A stretch of 48,358 nt of DNA from a virus, in the IMG/VR virus record IMGVR_UViG_3300042562_000315, positions 1 through 48,358 of that record. One strand, written 5' to 3'. Of the stretch, positions 5,438-14,201 are shown piece by piece; within the stretch, counting starts at the first letter, position 1; every line of letters starts with the position of its first letter. The notes under the pieces are model-generated. The model was not told the origin of the DNA, did no database searches, and saw only the letters and a program-made list of their open reading frames with translations. The translations under genes and the position numbers were made by a program.

Positions 5438-8101
5438 ATGGCAATAATATATAGTTATCCTTTAAATTTTAATATACTAGATACTGATATAGTAGTAGGT
5501 ACATCGACTAAATTAGTGGGCGGTAAAAAGAAAAACTTCACGAAAAGTTTTAGCATGTTAGATATATACGGTTATATAGCTAGCAACCTAGACATCCAAG
5601 CACCAAACCTACAAGAGGTAACAACTACAGGTAATATTACTACATTAGACATACAAGTAAATGGATTAACTATAGGTAGAGGTAATGGTAGTATAAGTGG
5701 TAATACTGCTATAGGTGACAATGCTTTGAAAAATAGTTTAACAGGGAATAGTAACACAGCTGGTGGCTTTTACTCTTTATTTAACAATACTGATGGTAAT
5801 GGTAATTCAGTTTGGGGATATAATGCGTCGTTCTATAATACGATAGGTAATGAAAATGTAAGTGTTGGAACACAGTCTTTGTTATTTAATACGACAGGAA
5901 GTAACAATACTGCTATAGGATCTGAGTCGGGTAAGTTTTTAGCTAATAAAACATCGGACGCGACTATATTAAACAACAGTGTAATGTTAGGTTGCCTTAC
6001 TTCTCCGTTAGGGGATAATCAATCTAACCAGATAGTTATTGGTTATAATGCTACGGGACTTGGGAGCAATACAACTACTATAGGTGATACATCGATAACA
6101 ACTACTAGATTAAGAGGAGCAGTTTTAGGTGGATCTTTTGTAAAAGACGGTGGAACTAATTTACAGTATTTAATGGCTGATGGTAGTGTTAGTGCAGGGG
6201 ATAGTATAATACCTGATCTACAACAAGTAACAACAATTGGAGAGACTACTAATGTTGGTATAAAGGTAATAGGATTAGAAAAGTATATATCAGTTACTAG
6301 TCAGGATAACGAAACAGGTGCCGTAACAATATCAACTGATGTAAACGGATTACCATATATACAACTAGGGTTGACAGCAAATGAAAACACGGCAATATTC
6401 AGAGCTGATAATATAAATACTAATAGTGTTTATCAATTACCTAATCAATCAGGAGTGATGGCCTTAATTAGTGATATACCTACTCAAGGATTAACTTCTG
6501 TAGGGTTAACAATGCCTTTAGCATTTAATGTAGCAAATAGCCCTTTAACTTCAAACGGCGCTCTTGCTGTAACAGCATTAGGGACTGCCTCCCAATATAT
6601 TAGAGGAGATGGACAGTTAGCTGCGTTTCCTTCAACAGGAGGCGGAGGCTCGTCTGTTAATTATTATTTGAATGGTAGTATACCATCAAGTGTTGTTGGT
6701 TATCAGCAAATGGATAATGATGCGGTAATTGGAGTCGGTACTGATTTTAGTTTAACAGGTAATGGATTAATAGCACAGTTTTTAACAGATATAGGTAATC
6801 CAAATAGACTTGAGATACCGGGTGGAGCGTGGAATTTTGAAATGTTTTTTTCAATGTCTTCCAACGGAGGAATCCCTAAGTTTTATGTTGAACTTTTAAA
6901 ATATAATGGTGCTGTATTTACAAGTATTGCATCAAGTTCTTTAGTACCTGAAACAATAAATGGGGGAACAGCTATTGATTTATATTTAGCATCGTTAGCA
7001 GTACCTACAACACCGTTATTAGTTACGGATAGGTTAGCTATAAGAGTTTATATAGTTAATAATTCAGATGGTAGAACAGCTACATTACATACTGAGGATA
7101 GTCATTTATGTGAAATCATTACTACATTTTCAGGAGGGGTTACTTCATTAAATGGACTTACTGCAAATACTCAATATTTAGCTGTAGGTACAAGCGGAAC
7201 AAACTTTAATATCAGCAGTGTAAGTGAAACACATACATTTAATTTACCTAGTGCAAGTGTAACAGCAAGAGGACTCGTTACTATAAATGACCAATCATTT
7301 TCAGGGTTAAAAAACTTTACTGACAATATCATAGTAAATACAATTAGAATATGGAGGGGCGATAATAATACCGCTACTAATATAGGAATTGGTTTAGATA
7401 CGTTAATTGACAACAGTGGAAATCAAAATACAGTACTCGGGTATCAAGCAGTATCTTCTTTGCTATCAGCTAGTAGTTTTACTACAGCTGTTGGGTATCA
7501 ATCTTTAAAAAATGTTTTAGGAAATAACAATACTGCCATTGGAAATTTATCAGGATTACTTCTTACAGGTGGTTCTCAAAACACTTTTATTGGTTCACAA
7601 GCAGGAGGGGTTGTTGGACAATTAGTCAATGCTGCTAATAGCGTAGCTATAGGATATCAGGCAATTACAACTAAAAATAATCAAGTTGTTTTAGGTAATT
7701 CGCTAGTAACTGAAACTGTGTTAAACGGATTAGTACTTGCTCCATTAACTACAAACACACTAATAGATGCGAATTTAAGTGGTAAATCACTTGTTACTAA
7801 AGAATATGTAAACAATAGACTTGTAGTTGAAAGAACGACAGGATATACATTAACTAATGCCGATAGTGGAGGAATAATTATATTTAAAACAGCAGCAGCG
7901 CAAACACTAAATATTCCGTTAGGCCTTGCCGATGGGTTTGAATGCACATTTGTAACATTAGCGGGTATTACTTTAACAGTTCCTAGCGTAGTAGGTATTA
8001 CATTAAATAATGCGGTAGGCACAACAATGGCAGGTGGTCTAAGTTTTACATTGAAGAGAATGTTAACTACAGATACATTTATAGTAACAGGAAATCTATA
8101 A
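5438..8101 (+). CDS. tail fibre 2 with YadA-head-like repeats (887 aa)
   Basis: The N-terminal region (MAIIYSYPLN..., SFSMLDIYGYI) is paralogous to fibre 1. Two separate repeat blocks of the NTAIGxxAL type occur, at about 85-170 and 650-770. Between them lies a long unique section (about 320-600) containing a GGGGS-like flexible stretch and a beta-rich domain that may be the receptor-binding part. The C-terminus (about 795-887) has a repetitive Thr/Leu-rich beta fold. It is longer than fibre 1 and different outside the N-terminus and repeats. The two may be co-assembled or alternative host-range determinants. Confidence 0.85.
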   Translation: MAIIYSYPLNFNILDTDIVVGTSTKLVGGKKKNFTKSFSMLDIYGYIASNLDIQAPNLQEVTTTGNITTLDIQVNGLTIGRGNGSISGNTAIGDNALKNSLTGNSNTAGGFYSLFNNTDGNGNSVWGYNASFYNTIGNENVSVGTQSLLFNTTGSNNTAIGSESGKFLANKTSDATILNNSVMLGCLTSPLGDNQSNQIVIGYNATGLGSNTTTIGDTSITTTRLRGAVLGGSFVKDGGTNLQYLMADGSVSAGDSIIPDLQQVTTIGETTNVGIKVIGLEKYISVTSQDNETGAVTISTDVNGLPYIQLGLTANENTAIFRADNINTNSVYQLPNQSGVMALISDIPTQGLTSVGLTMPLAFNVANSPLTSNGALAVTALGTASQYIRGDGQLAAFPSTGGGGSSVNYYLNGSIPSSVVGYQQMDNDAVIGVGTDFSLTGNGLIAQFLTDIGNPNRLEIPGGAWNFEMFFSMSSNGGIPKFYVELLKYNGAVFTSIASSSLVPETINGGTAIDLYLASLAVPTTPLLVTDRLAIRVYIVNNSDGRTATLHTEDSHLCEIITTFSGGVTSLNGLTANTQYLAVGTSGTNFNISSVSETHTFNLPSASVTARGLVTINDQSFSGLKNFTDNIIVNTIRIWRGDNNTATNIGIGLDTLIDNSGNQNTVLGYQAVSSLLSASSFTTAVGYQSLKNVLGNNNTAIGNLSGLLLTGGSQNTFIGSQAGGVVGQLVNAANSVAIGYQAITTKNNQVVLGNSLVTETVLNGLVLAPLTTNTLIDANLSGKSLVTKEYVNNRLVVERTTGYTLTNADSGGIIIFKTAAAQTLNIPLGLADGFECTFVTLAGITLTVPSVVGITLNNAVGTTMAGGLSFTLKRMLTTDTFIVTGNL

Positions 8102-8103
8102 TT

Positions 8104-9267
8104 ATGAACAGAACAACGTGGCAAATTTATGGGTTAAAAAAAAGTGGAACGTTTACATCAACTTGGAATACTGCTAATGTTTCAACCGGGTCAAGTACTA
8201 ATACTCAAATTAAGCTTCCATTAGAATCTACAGGAACATATAATTTTATAGTTGATTGGGGAGATGGGACTACCGATAATATTACAGTTTGGAATCAAGC
8301 TCAAGTTACTCATACTTATAGCGCAATAGGCACTTATACAGTAAAGATTGAAGGATTAATATTAGGATGGAGATTTAGTCAAGCCAATACTGATGCATTA
8401 AAAATACTAACAGTTACAAAATGGGGTTCTTTACATTTTGGTAATAATGGAGGAACTTTTCAAGGATGTCAAAATGTAACTATGAGTGGTATTACAGATA
8501 TACCTAACTTAACAGGGATAACAACATTAGCTAATAGTTTTTCTTTTTGTAATTCTATAAGTACAATAGGAAGGCTTAATGAATGGGATATATCTAATAT
8601 CACTAGTCTTAGTTTTATGTTTGCTACTCAAGGTTCTAGTTGGACTGGTGTAGGTGTATTCAATCAAAATATTGGAGCTTGGGACGTATCAAGTGTTACA
8701 AATTTTAGTGGAATGTTTAGGTTTTGTGCTTTGTTTAATAATGGCAATAGTCCTGACATACAAAATTGGGATATGTCAAGTGCAATTAATTTAGCTGCTA
8801 TGTTTAGTAGATGTCAAGGATTTAATCAACCTATAGCAAATTGGGAAAGAACAACTCCTACAGTGTCTACTCTTGTCAATGTTACTACTATGGCTAATAT
8901 GTTTGATTCAGGAAGACAAGCTTGGGCATTTAATCAGCCAATAGGAAATTGGAATGTAAGTAATGTCACTAATATGACGGCTATGTTTAGTAGAAGTGTA
9001 TTTGCTCAAGATATTAGCGATTGGGATGTTAGAAAAGTTACTACTATGACAAGTTTTGGAATAAGACTTTCAGGTTCTGGTGGTATATTTATTCCTTTTA
9101 CATCAGCTCAATTAGACGCAATGTATAATAAATGGAGTTTATTATCACCATTAAAAATAGGAGTAAATTTAAACTTCACTCAAGTAAGCACGGTTGCAGG
9201 AGCAGCGGGCAAAGCTATTTTAACAAGTGCTCCTAATAATTGGGTAATTACCGAAGGAACAGGATAA
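8104..9267 (+). CDS. PKD plus DUF285 (BspA-type) repeat adhesin (387 aa)
   Basis: Residues about 35-83 form a PKD-like domain, with the signature DWGDGTTDN (51-59) and HTYSAIGTYTVKI. From about 155 onward come repeats of the DUF285/BspA type: WDISNIT, WDVSSVT, WDMSSAI, WNVSNVT, WDVRKVT, each followed by an MF or similar hydrophobic pair. Such repeats are usual in Bacteroidota and Mycoplasma surface proteins and bind host or matrix ligands. The gene begins two bases after fibre 2 and has no signal peptide, so it is likely a virion fibre or fibre-tip protein. Horizontal exchange of these repeats with host surface proteins is plausible. Confidence 0.8.
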   Translation: MNRTTWQIYGLKKSGTFTSTWNTANVSTGSSTNTQIKLPLESTGTYNFIVDWGDGTTDNITVWNQAQVTHTYSAIGTYTVKIEGLILGWRFSQANTDALKILTVTKWGSLHFGNNGGTFQGCQNVTMSGITDIPNLTGITTLANSFSFCNSISTIGRLNEWDISNITSLSFMFATQGSSWTGVGVFNQNIGAWDVSSVTNFSGMFRFCALFNNGNSPDIQNWDMSSAINLAAMFSRCQGFNQPIANWERTTPTVSTLVNVTTMANMFDSGRQAWAFNQPIGNWNVSNVTNMTAMFSRSVFAQDISDWDVRKVTTMTSFGIRLSGSGGIFIPFTSAQLDAMYNKWSLLSPLKIGVNLNFTQVSTVAGAAGKAILTSAPNNWVITEGTG

Positions 9268-9317
9268 TATTTATAATAAAACGGAATTAAGAATAAAATA
9301 TATGAAAAATTAACAGA

Positions 9318-9491
9318 ATGAAACAGTATTTTTTAGATTTAAAATTATCATTACTTACAGGAACTTATTTTGTTATATCCTTTACGGATGTAGATGCTGC
9401 AATGAAAATACTTGCTTTTATAGCCGCAACTGGTTACACATTAAGAAGATGGTATTTATTAGAAAAAAAAAATAAAGACGAGATTAATTAA
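9318..9491 (+). CDS. 57-residue membrane protein, holin-like
   Basis: This ATG-initiated frame encodes MKQYFLDLKLSLLTGTYFVI, a short polar break, a second hydrophobic stretch (about residues 29-40) and a charged tail (EKKNKDEIN). Two short membrane helices with a basic/charged C-terminus suit a small holin. It lies directly upstream of the spanin-like gene and the M15 endolysin. Holin activity is inferred from topology and location. Confidence 0.6.
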   Translation: MKQYFLDLKLSLLTGTYFVISFTDVDAAMKILAFIAATGYTLRRWYLLEKKNKDEIN

Positions 9492-9501
9492 ACAAAAACA
9501 A

Positions 9502-10119
9502 ATGATTATATTAAACTGGATTAAAAAAAATTTCTTTAACACTATTATACTAATACTAATAGCAGTTATTCTTTTACAGAAATGTAATAAAGATAACATC
9601 CCTACTGAGCAACCTTCTGTTAAGACAGATACAGTGTGGGTAGTTAAACAGAACACTGTGATTACTAAACCTACATTAGTTAAAACTATTCCAGGAGTGT
9701 CAGATACTAGCTATGTGCCAGACCCAAATCACGCTAAGCTTGTATTACAATATACTAAGTTAGCGGAAGAATACCTAGCTCTTAATATATATAAAGACAC
9801 AATTAAATTGGATAGTATAGGGCATGTGTATATTAACGATACTGTAAGCAAAAACAATATTACTTATAGAAAAGTTGCTTGGGATTTAAAATATCCAACT
9901 ATAACTAAAACAATCACCCTTCCGCCTCTTAGAACTAATCAAGTCTATTATGGAGGGGGTTTACAAGGAGGGCAAGGCCAACTTATTAATCAATTTAACG
10001 TAGGAGTTCTTCTTAAAACAAAATCAGATCAAATATATAATGTATATACAGGTCTTGACGCAAATGGTCAAGCACAAGTAGGATTACAAGCTTATTGGAA
10101 AATAAAATTAAGGAAATAA
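9502..10119 (+). CDS. membrane-anchored spanin-like protein (205 aa)
   Basis: One N-terminal membrane helix (about residues 11-27) is followed by C28 and a long soluble region. The Cys lies at the end of ILLQKC, which is not a good lipobox. Residues 35-110 look extended and polar. The C-terminal third contains a Gly-rich stretch (YYGGGLQGGQGQ) and ends in a basic patch. The position between a holin-like protein and the endolysin supports an outer-membrane disruption (spanin) role in a Gram-negative host. It matches no classical i-spanin or u-spanin that I can name. Confidence 0.55.
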   Translation: MIILNWIKKNFFNTIILILIAVILLQKCNKDNIPTEQPSVKTDTVWVVKQNTVITKPTLVKTIPGVSDTSYVPDPNHAKLVLQYTKLAEEYLALNIYKDTIKLDSIGHVYINDTVSKNNITYRKVAWDLKYPTITKTITLPPLRTNQVYYGGGLQGGQGQLINQFNVGVLLKTKSDQIYNVYTGLDANGQAQVGLQAYWKIKLRK

Positions 10120-10124
10120 TTATT

Positions 10125-10541
10125 ATGGTAACATCAGTACAAGCTTTAAAAAAATATGGTGACCCGGTTAAAGAATTAGGAATGACTCTTTGGGACGTGC
10201 CAACAGAATTAGAAATAGGTGTAATTCCTAAAAGACTTTATTGTAATAGAGATATGATAAAGCCTTTATCAGAAGCTTTTAAAAATCTTATCGACAGAGA
10301 ATTTGTTAAAGAACTTAAAACTTTTGATGGTTGTTTTAACATAAGGGCCAAAAGAGGATCATCTTCTCCTTCATTACATTCATGGGGAATAGCTATTGAT
10401 GTTAATGCTGCTTGGAATGGTTTACATAAAACTCCACAACTATCTGCAGGATTTGTAAAATGTTTTACAGATGTTGGATTTGATTGGGGAGGAATTTGGA
10501 CAAGAAAAGATGGAATGCACTTCCAACTTAAATCTATTTAA
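10125..10541 (+). CDS. M15-family peptidase endolysin (138 aa)
   Basis: The core SLHSWGIAIDVN (residues 83-94) and DGMHFQL (129-135) give the zinc ligands H85, D92 and H132 of the VanY/L-alanyl-D-glutamate peptidase M15 family, with D129 as probable catalytic acid. It would cut peptide stems or cross-links in the cell wall. The size matches single-domain phage M15 endolysins; there is no signal peptide, so export depends on the holin. I use ATG 10125; the frame is open from a TTG at 10095, but that would overlap the preceding gene. Confidence 0.9.
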   Translation: MVTSVQALKKYGDPVKELGMTLWDVPTELEIGVIPKRLYCNRDMIKPLSEAFKNLIDREFVKELKTFDGCFNIRAKRGSSSPSLHSWGIAIDVNAAWNGLHKTPQLSAGFVKCFTDVGFDWGGIWTRKDGMHFQLKSI

Positions 10542-10542
10542 C

Positions 10543-10863
10543 ATGAAACTAAAAATTTTAATACTTAGTTGTTTTTTATTCAGTATAATTTCATACTCTC
10601 AAACTTATGTTCATTCTGTAAAGTTAAGTAGAGTTCTTGCTACTACAGCAGCTGCAAGTCCTTCTCTTTATAAACAAAATATTTTTGAACTTAAAGAATT
10701 TGCAAATAATACAGCTGCACTTGATGGCGGTTTAAAAGTGGGAATGTTTTATTCCTTACCTATTGCTGACGATGTATCTTTGATAGCAGTGGTGAAACCT
10801 AGACAAGTGTTAACTAAAGGAAGCGTTACAAATGTAACAAGTTATATGGGTAAAGAAAAATGA
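10543..10863 (+). CDS. secreted small protein with signal peptide (106 aa)
   Basis: I start at ATG 10543, which gives MKLKILILSCFLFSIISYSQ, a clear signal peptide with a Bacteroidota-type SYSQ cleavage region near residues 17-20; the frame is open further upstream but inside the endolysin. The mature part contains NNTAALDGGLKVGMFYSL, similar to a short 'AAxxGGLxVGxxY' motif found near the ends of many phage proteins. The stop codon overlaps the next start by four bases. It may be periplasmic or outer-membrane; its role in lysis is unknown. Confidence 0.65.
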   Translation: MKLKILILSCFLFSIISYSQTYVHSVKLSRVLATTAAASPSLYKQNIFELKEFANNTAALDGGLKVGMFYSLPIADDVSLIAVVKPRQVLTKGSVTNVTSYMGKEK

Positions 10864-11132
10864 GTTTCATAAAAGACATATTACAAGAATACGATAAAAC
10901 TAAAAAACAGCACGTTTATTCTTTAAGAAGAGTATGTATCATTGTTGCTTTTCCTTTTGTTTTAGCATTAGGAGCGTATATTGTTTTATCAGATAGACTT
11001 TTAGATTTAAAAACCGTAAATATTTATGCAATACAAGTATTTAATACTGTATTTATATTTGTAGCTTATGGGTTAGGATTAAATTTAGCTTCTTATGTTA
11101 AAAATAAAGAACCAGAACAATATAATAATTAA
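10860..11132 (+). CDS. two-helix membrane protein, holin candidate (90 aa)
   Basis: Two hydrophobic helices (about residues 25-44 and 57-82) are separated by a short polar hairpin with a charged loop (DRLLDLK). The N-terminus is basic/acidic and coiled-coil-like (EYDKTKKQH) and the C-terminus is charged. Size and topology suit a class II holin or antiholin. It overlaps the preceding gene by four bases. Two other small membrane proteins lie in this cluster, so which one forms the lethal hole cannot be decided from sequence. Confidence 0.6.
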   Translation: MSFIKDILQEYDKTKKQHVYSLRRVCIIVAFPFVLALGAYIVLSDRLLDLKTVNIYAIQVFNTVFIFVAYGLGLNLASYVKNKEPEQYNN

Positions 11133-11136
11133 TATT

Positions 11137-11367
11137 ATGAACCTACCATTGATACCTCAAGATAAAGCAAACCATTTTATCTATGGTTTTGTTATTTATT
11201 TTATATCAAACTTATTTTTTAATTCAATTATTTCTTTAAGTATTGTTTACTTATTTGCTTTAGCAAAAGAATGCTACGATGAGTACTCTTACGGCGGATT
11301 TGATGTAAAAGATATAATTGCAACAATGATTCCGGCTGCACTTTTATTTTTAAAAAATTTAATATAA
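11137..11367 (+). CDS. small membrane protein with PQDKANHF motif (76 aa)
   Basis: I use ATG 11137 (the open frame runs upstream into the preceding gene). The protein begins MNLPLIPQDKANHFIYGF, then a hydrophobic segment (about 14-41) and a second one near the C-terminus. The pattern 'P-D-K-x-N-H-F-xx-G' followed by membrane helices and 'AKExYDExxxGGFDxxDIxAT' is seen in YfiM/DUF2279-like small envelope proteins. The motif is conserved in that family, which hints at a functional site. It closes the lysis module. Confidence 0.6.
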   Translation: MNLPLIPQDKANHFIYGFVIYFISNLFFNSIISLSIVYLFALAKECYDEYSYGGFDVKDIIATMIPAALLFLKNLI

Positions 11368-11460
11368 TGAGCAAGGAACCGTTTAATTTAATTTTAAGTA
11401 TTGTAAAATAACAGTAAACTATGTAATATATAAACTATACAAATCAAATCAAATAAAATT

Positions 11461-13005
11461 ATGTCAGACGCTATAGTCAAGAATTTAAGTTTCGGAAAAG
11501 AAGCTAGTGATAAAGTATTTGCTGGAATAGAGAAATTATCTAGGGCAGTTAGTTCTACCTTAGGAGCAAGTGGTAAGTGTGTTCTTTTAGAAGATTCTTC
11601 TGGAAGACCAGTAATTACAAAAGATGGGGTTTCTGTCGCTGATTCTATTATTTTATTAGATCCAGTAGAAAACATGGGAGCAACACTTTTAAAAGAAGCA
11701 GCTAGGAAGACTGTTAGAGAAGCCGGAGACGGAACTACTACAGCAACTGTTTTAGCACATGCTATTTTAAAAAACGCTTATGCCATAGAAAATCCAAATG
11801 CTAGAAAGATAAAAGAAGGAATAAATAAAGCCGCTGATAAAGTTATAGAATATCTTGAAAAACACTCTATAGTTGTAGAAGGAGATATGTTAGATCAAAT
11901 AGCAACTATATCTACAAATAATGACGCTGAATTAGGTAAGATAGTAGGAGATGCTTTTAGGTCTGTAGGTAATACTGGAATTGTTATGATGGAAACATCT
12001 TCAGATCCAGAATGTAGTTTAGAAATAGTAGAAGGAGTACAATGTAACATGGGTTTAACTAACTCTCACTTTGTAACAAATCAAAAAAATAAAACAGCAG
12101 AACTAGATAATCCTTTGGTATTATTAGTAGAATCTCCAATACAATCTATTAGACAAATTCAATCTGTATTAGAGTATATTATAAAAAACAATAAATCATT
12201 GCTTATAATAGCAAACATGGAACAGGTAGTTCTAACTACATTAGCAATGAATAAGTCTAAAGGTAATTTAAAAGTAAACGTAATTAATGCACCTACTTTT
12301 GGAATAAACAGAAAAGAGACCTTTGATGATCTAGCGTTATTAACTAACGCAGTATTAATAAACGAAGACTTAGGCGATGATTTAGACTTAATACAACCAG
12401 AAATGTTAGGTACATGTATTAAGAGTATAACGAATCACGAAGAAACTATTCTTCACGTTGGAGATAGTTCTGAAGAGGTATTAGATATAATTAAAGATAT
12501 TAAAAAGTCTTTATTAGAAAATAATACAAGTCCACAAGTTATAAAATTAGAAAAAAGACTAGCACGTTTAACTGCTAAAATAGCCGTAGTTAAAGTTGGT
12601 GCTAATTCGGAAATAGAGTTAAAAGAAAAAGCAGATAGAATAGAAGACGCTATTTGTGCAACAAAAGCAGCTATTAAAGAAGGTATTGTTGCGGGTGGTG
12701 GAATTGCTTTGTTGAATGCATCTTATAACATAGATACTTTTTCAATTGGAGAAGAAATATTATTAGATTCTATCAGAGCACCTTTTAAAACTATACTAGA
12801 CAACGCTGGAATTGAAGACGCTCCTATAGAGATAATATCAAAAGTTGGGTATGGTCTCAATGTTATAACTGGAGAAACAGTTGACATGATTAAAGCAGGT
12901 ATAATCGATCCTTTACTAGTTACAAAAAGTGCTTTAAGAAACGCCGTTTCTGTAGCGACTACAATATTATCAACTGACTGTGTAATTAATAATTTAAGAG
13001 CATAA
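11461..13005 (+). CDS. groL: phage-encoded GroEL (group I chaperonin, 514 aa)
   Basis: The whole chaperonin architecture is present: equatorial, intermediate, apical, then intermediate and equatorial again. Key ATPase residues match E. coli GroEL by position: D55 in TKDGVSVA (D52), D90 in GDGTTTATVLA (D87) and D396 in IEDAI (D398), followed by EGIVAGGGIALL. The apical segment (about 190-375) is more divergent and lacks some aromatic substrate-contact residues. The C-terminus ends NNLRA without the GGM tail, and the protein is 34 residues shorter than E. coli GroEL. The stop overlaps the GroES start by one base. It probably folds virion or other phage proteins with the partner at 13005. It lies between lysis and virion genes, so host contamination is unlikely. 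Confidence 0.95.
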   Translation: MSDAIVKNLSFGKEASDKVFAGIEKLSRAVSSTLGASGKCVLLEDSSGRPVITKDGVSVADSIILLDPVENMGATLLKEAARKTVREAGDGTTTATVLAHAILKNAYAIENPNARKIKEGINKAADKVIEYLEKHSIVVEGDMLDQIATISTNNDAELGKIVGDAFRSVGNTGIVMMETSSDPECSLEIVEGVQCNMGLTNSHFVTNQKNKTAELDNPLVLLVESPIQSIRQIQSVLEYIIKNNKSLLIIANMEQVVLTTLAMNKSKGNLKVNVINAPTFGINRKETFDDLALLTNAVLINEDLGDDLDLIQPEMLGTCIKSITNHEETILHVGDSSEEVLDIIKDIKKSLLENNTSPQVIKLEKRLARLTAKIAVVKVGANSEIELKEKADRIEDAICATKAAIKEGIVAGGGIALLNASYNIDTFSIGEEILLDSIRAPFKTILDNAGIEDAPIEIISKVGYGLNVITGETVDMIKAGIIDPLLVTKSALRNAVSVATTILSTDCVINNLRA

Positions 13006-13265
13006 TGAAAGCGATAGGTGTAAATTTAATTATACAGAAAGTAAAAGAAGGTACCACTAAAACTAAAGGTGGATTAATGCTTGCCGAAAGTCAAAGAGAA
13101 GATATTAGATATATAGAAGCACAAGTAATGTCAGTAGGAGAAAACGTAGTTGGTATCAAAGAAAGAGATGTGATATTCTATGATAGACACGCTGGGCATA
13201 AAATAGAACTTGGCAAAGAAACATATCATATTATAAAAATCCAAGACGTAGTAGTTGTTCTATAA
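13005..13265 (+). CDS. groS: phage-encoded GroES-like co-chaperonin (86 aa)
   Basis: The N-terminal strand IGVNLIIQKV is followed by a mobile loop TTKTKGGLMLAES (residues 17-29). This matches the GroES loop that carries the GroEL-binding hydrophobic tripeptide (GGLML here, GGIVL in E. coli). The rest (SVGENVVGIKERDVIFYDRH, HKIELGKETYHIIKIQDVVV) follows the GroES barrel pattern. The roof region is short. It overlaps groEL by one base, in the opposite order to bacterial groES-groEL operons. This arrangement implies equimolar co-expression. It caps the GroEL chamber. Confidence 0.9.
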   Translation: MKAIGVNLIIQKVKEGTTKTKGGLMLAESQREDIRYIEAQVMSVGENVVGIKERDVIFYDRHAGHKIELGKETYHIIKIQDVVVVL

Positions 13266-13726
13266 TGAGATTAGAACCTACAGATATAAAGGAAATTGGA
13301 TTACTAAAACATTATAGAATAATAAGAAGATGGGCGTGTAGAAACAATGGTTTGACAGACGCTGACTTAGAACTTCTTATTTATTTTGATTGCATGGATT
13401 TCTTTACAAAACAAGATTTTAAAATAGGTACATACGCATATAGTTGGAACAATAGACGCTGGAACGATTTGTTGAAACAAGGTTGGATAACGATTTGGAG
13501 AGAAAGAAATCATACAACACAAAAGTATAATATATATAAAGTTTCATTTAAGTGCAAACAACTAATAAGTAAAATGTACCGAATAATGCTTGGCAAAGAA
13601 GATATACCAACTAGTAATAGAAATTCTATAATGAGTGGTAGTACGTATATGGATACTGTTATGATAACGGCTATAGAAAATACTAATAGAGATAAAACAA
13701 GAAATAACAATAATATCAATAACTAA
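13265..13726 (+). CDS. winged-helix-like DNA-binding protein (153 aa)
   Basis: Residues about 20-105 fit a MarR-like winged helix: helices (LKHYRIIRRWACRNNGLTD, LELLIYFDCM), a recognition-helix-like SWNNRRWNDLLKQGW and a beta-wing (ITIWRERNHTTQKYNIYKVS). They are followed by a helix with basic residues (CKQLISKMYRIMLGKED). The C-terminus (125-153) is Asn/Thr-rich and probably flexible. It overlaps the groES stop by one base, so it is co-expressed late with the chaperonins. It could be a late regulator or a virion DNA-binding protein; fold assignment is by pattern only. Confidence 0.5.
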   Translation: MRLEPTDIKEIGLLKHYRIIRRWACRNNGLTDADLELLIYFDCMDFFTKQDFKIGTYAYSWNNRRWNDLLKQGWITIWRERNHTTQKYNIYKVSFKCKQLISKMYRIMLGKEDIPTSNRNSIMSGSTYMDTVMITAIENTNRDKTRNNNNINN

Positions 13727-13731
13727 CAAAT

Positions 13732-13977
13732 ATGGATTATAATCAAATAAGTCCAACTGCTCTTAGTAATCAAAACACCATAAGTAGTGTTTTTGGTCAA
13801 ACAGTACCAGGTACTTTCAATAGAAACATGAACTTAGCAGAATCTCAGATTACTGTAGATCCATTAACTGGTAGAACTATAGATCCAACGGCTAATCAAA
13901 GTCCTTACGCTCCAGTTCCACCTCCAACAGGAGTACAACAACCTATAACACCAACTTACGATTTAAACTCTCAATAA
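13732..13977 (+). CDS. small Pro/Gln/Thr-rich protein (81 aa)
   Basis: No hydrophobic core or catalytic motif is seen; the sequence is polar and rich in Pro, Gln, Asn and Thr, with PVPPPTGVQQPITPTYDL near the C-terminus. It resembles a disordered linker or a small virion protein. It begins six bases after the winged-helix gene and is followed two bases later by the next gene. Function unknown. Confidence 0.55.
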   Translation: MDYNQISPTALSNQNTISSVFGQTVPGTFNRNMNLAESQITVDPLTGRTIDPTANQSPYAPVPPPTGVQQPITPTYDLNSQ

Positions 13978-13979
13978 TT

Positions 13980-14198
13980 ATGAATGTAAATATAAAAAAA
14001 CACCCAATGGATTCTCATGACAAATTAGCAGCCGATTCAGGTGTTGGAGCTAACGCGTTATGGAATGGACCTTTCAATACAGACTCTTTACCAAAAGGAA
14101 GAGGATCTAGCAGTGGAAAATATGGTATTATCTTTAATAACGATAAACCAACTTGTTTAGCAGGTCCAATAACATCAAGAGCTAAATCTAGATTTTAA
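13980..14198 (+). CDS. small protein of unknown function (72 aa)
   Basis: The protein has a polar N-terminus with a KHPMDSHDKLAADSG stretch, a Gly/Ser-rich middle (PKGRGSSSGKYG) and ends AKSRF. No domain is recognised. It is packed tightly between neighbours in the late cluster (two bases from the gene before, three from the gene after), which supports real translation. Confidence 0.6.
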   Translation: MNVNIKKHPMDSHDKLAADSGVGANALWNGPFNTDSLPKGRGSSSGKYGIIFNNDKPTCLAGPITSRAKSRF

Positions 14199-14201
14199 GT
14201 T

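Noticed and set aside
10095-10124. Earlier TTG start for the endolysin
   Set aside because: It would add ten residues overlapping the spanin-like gene; ATG 10125 gives a standard M15 N-terminus.
11461-13265. Host chaperonin operon captured by mis-assembly
   Set aside because: The genes are in groEL-groES order, overlap by one base with each other and with the next phage-type gene, and lie between lysis and virion genes on the same strand; no host flanking genes are seen.
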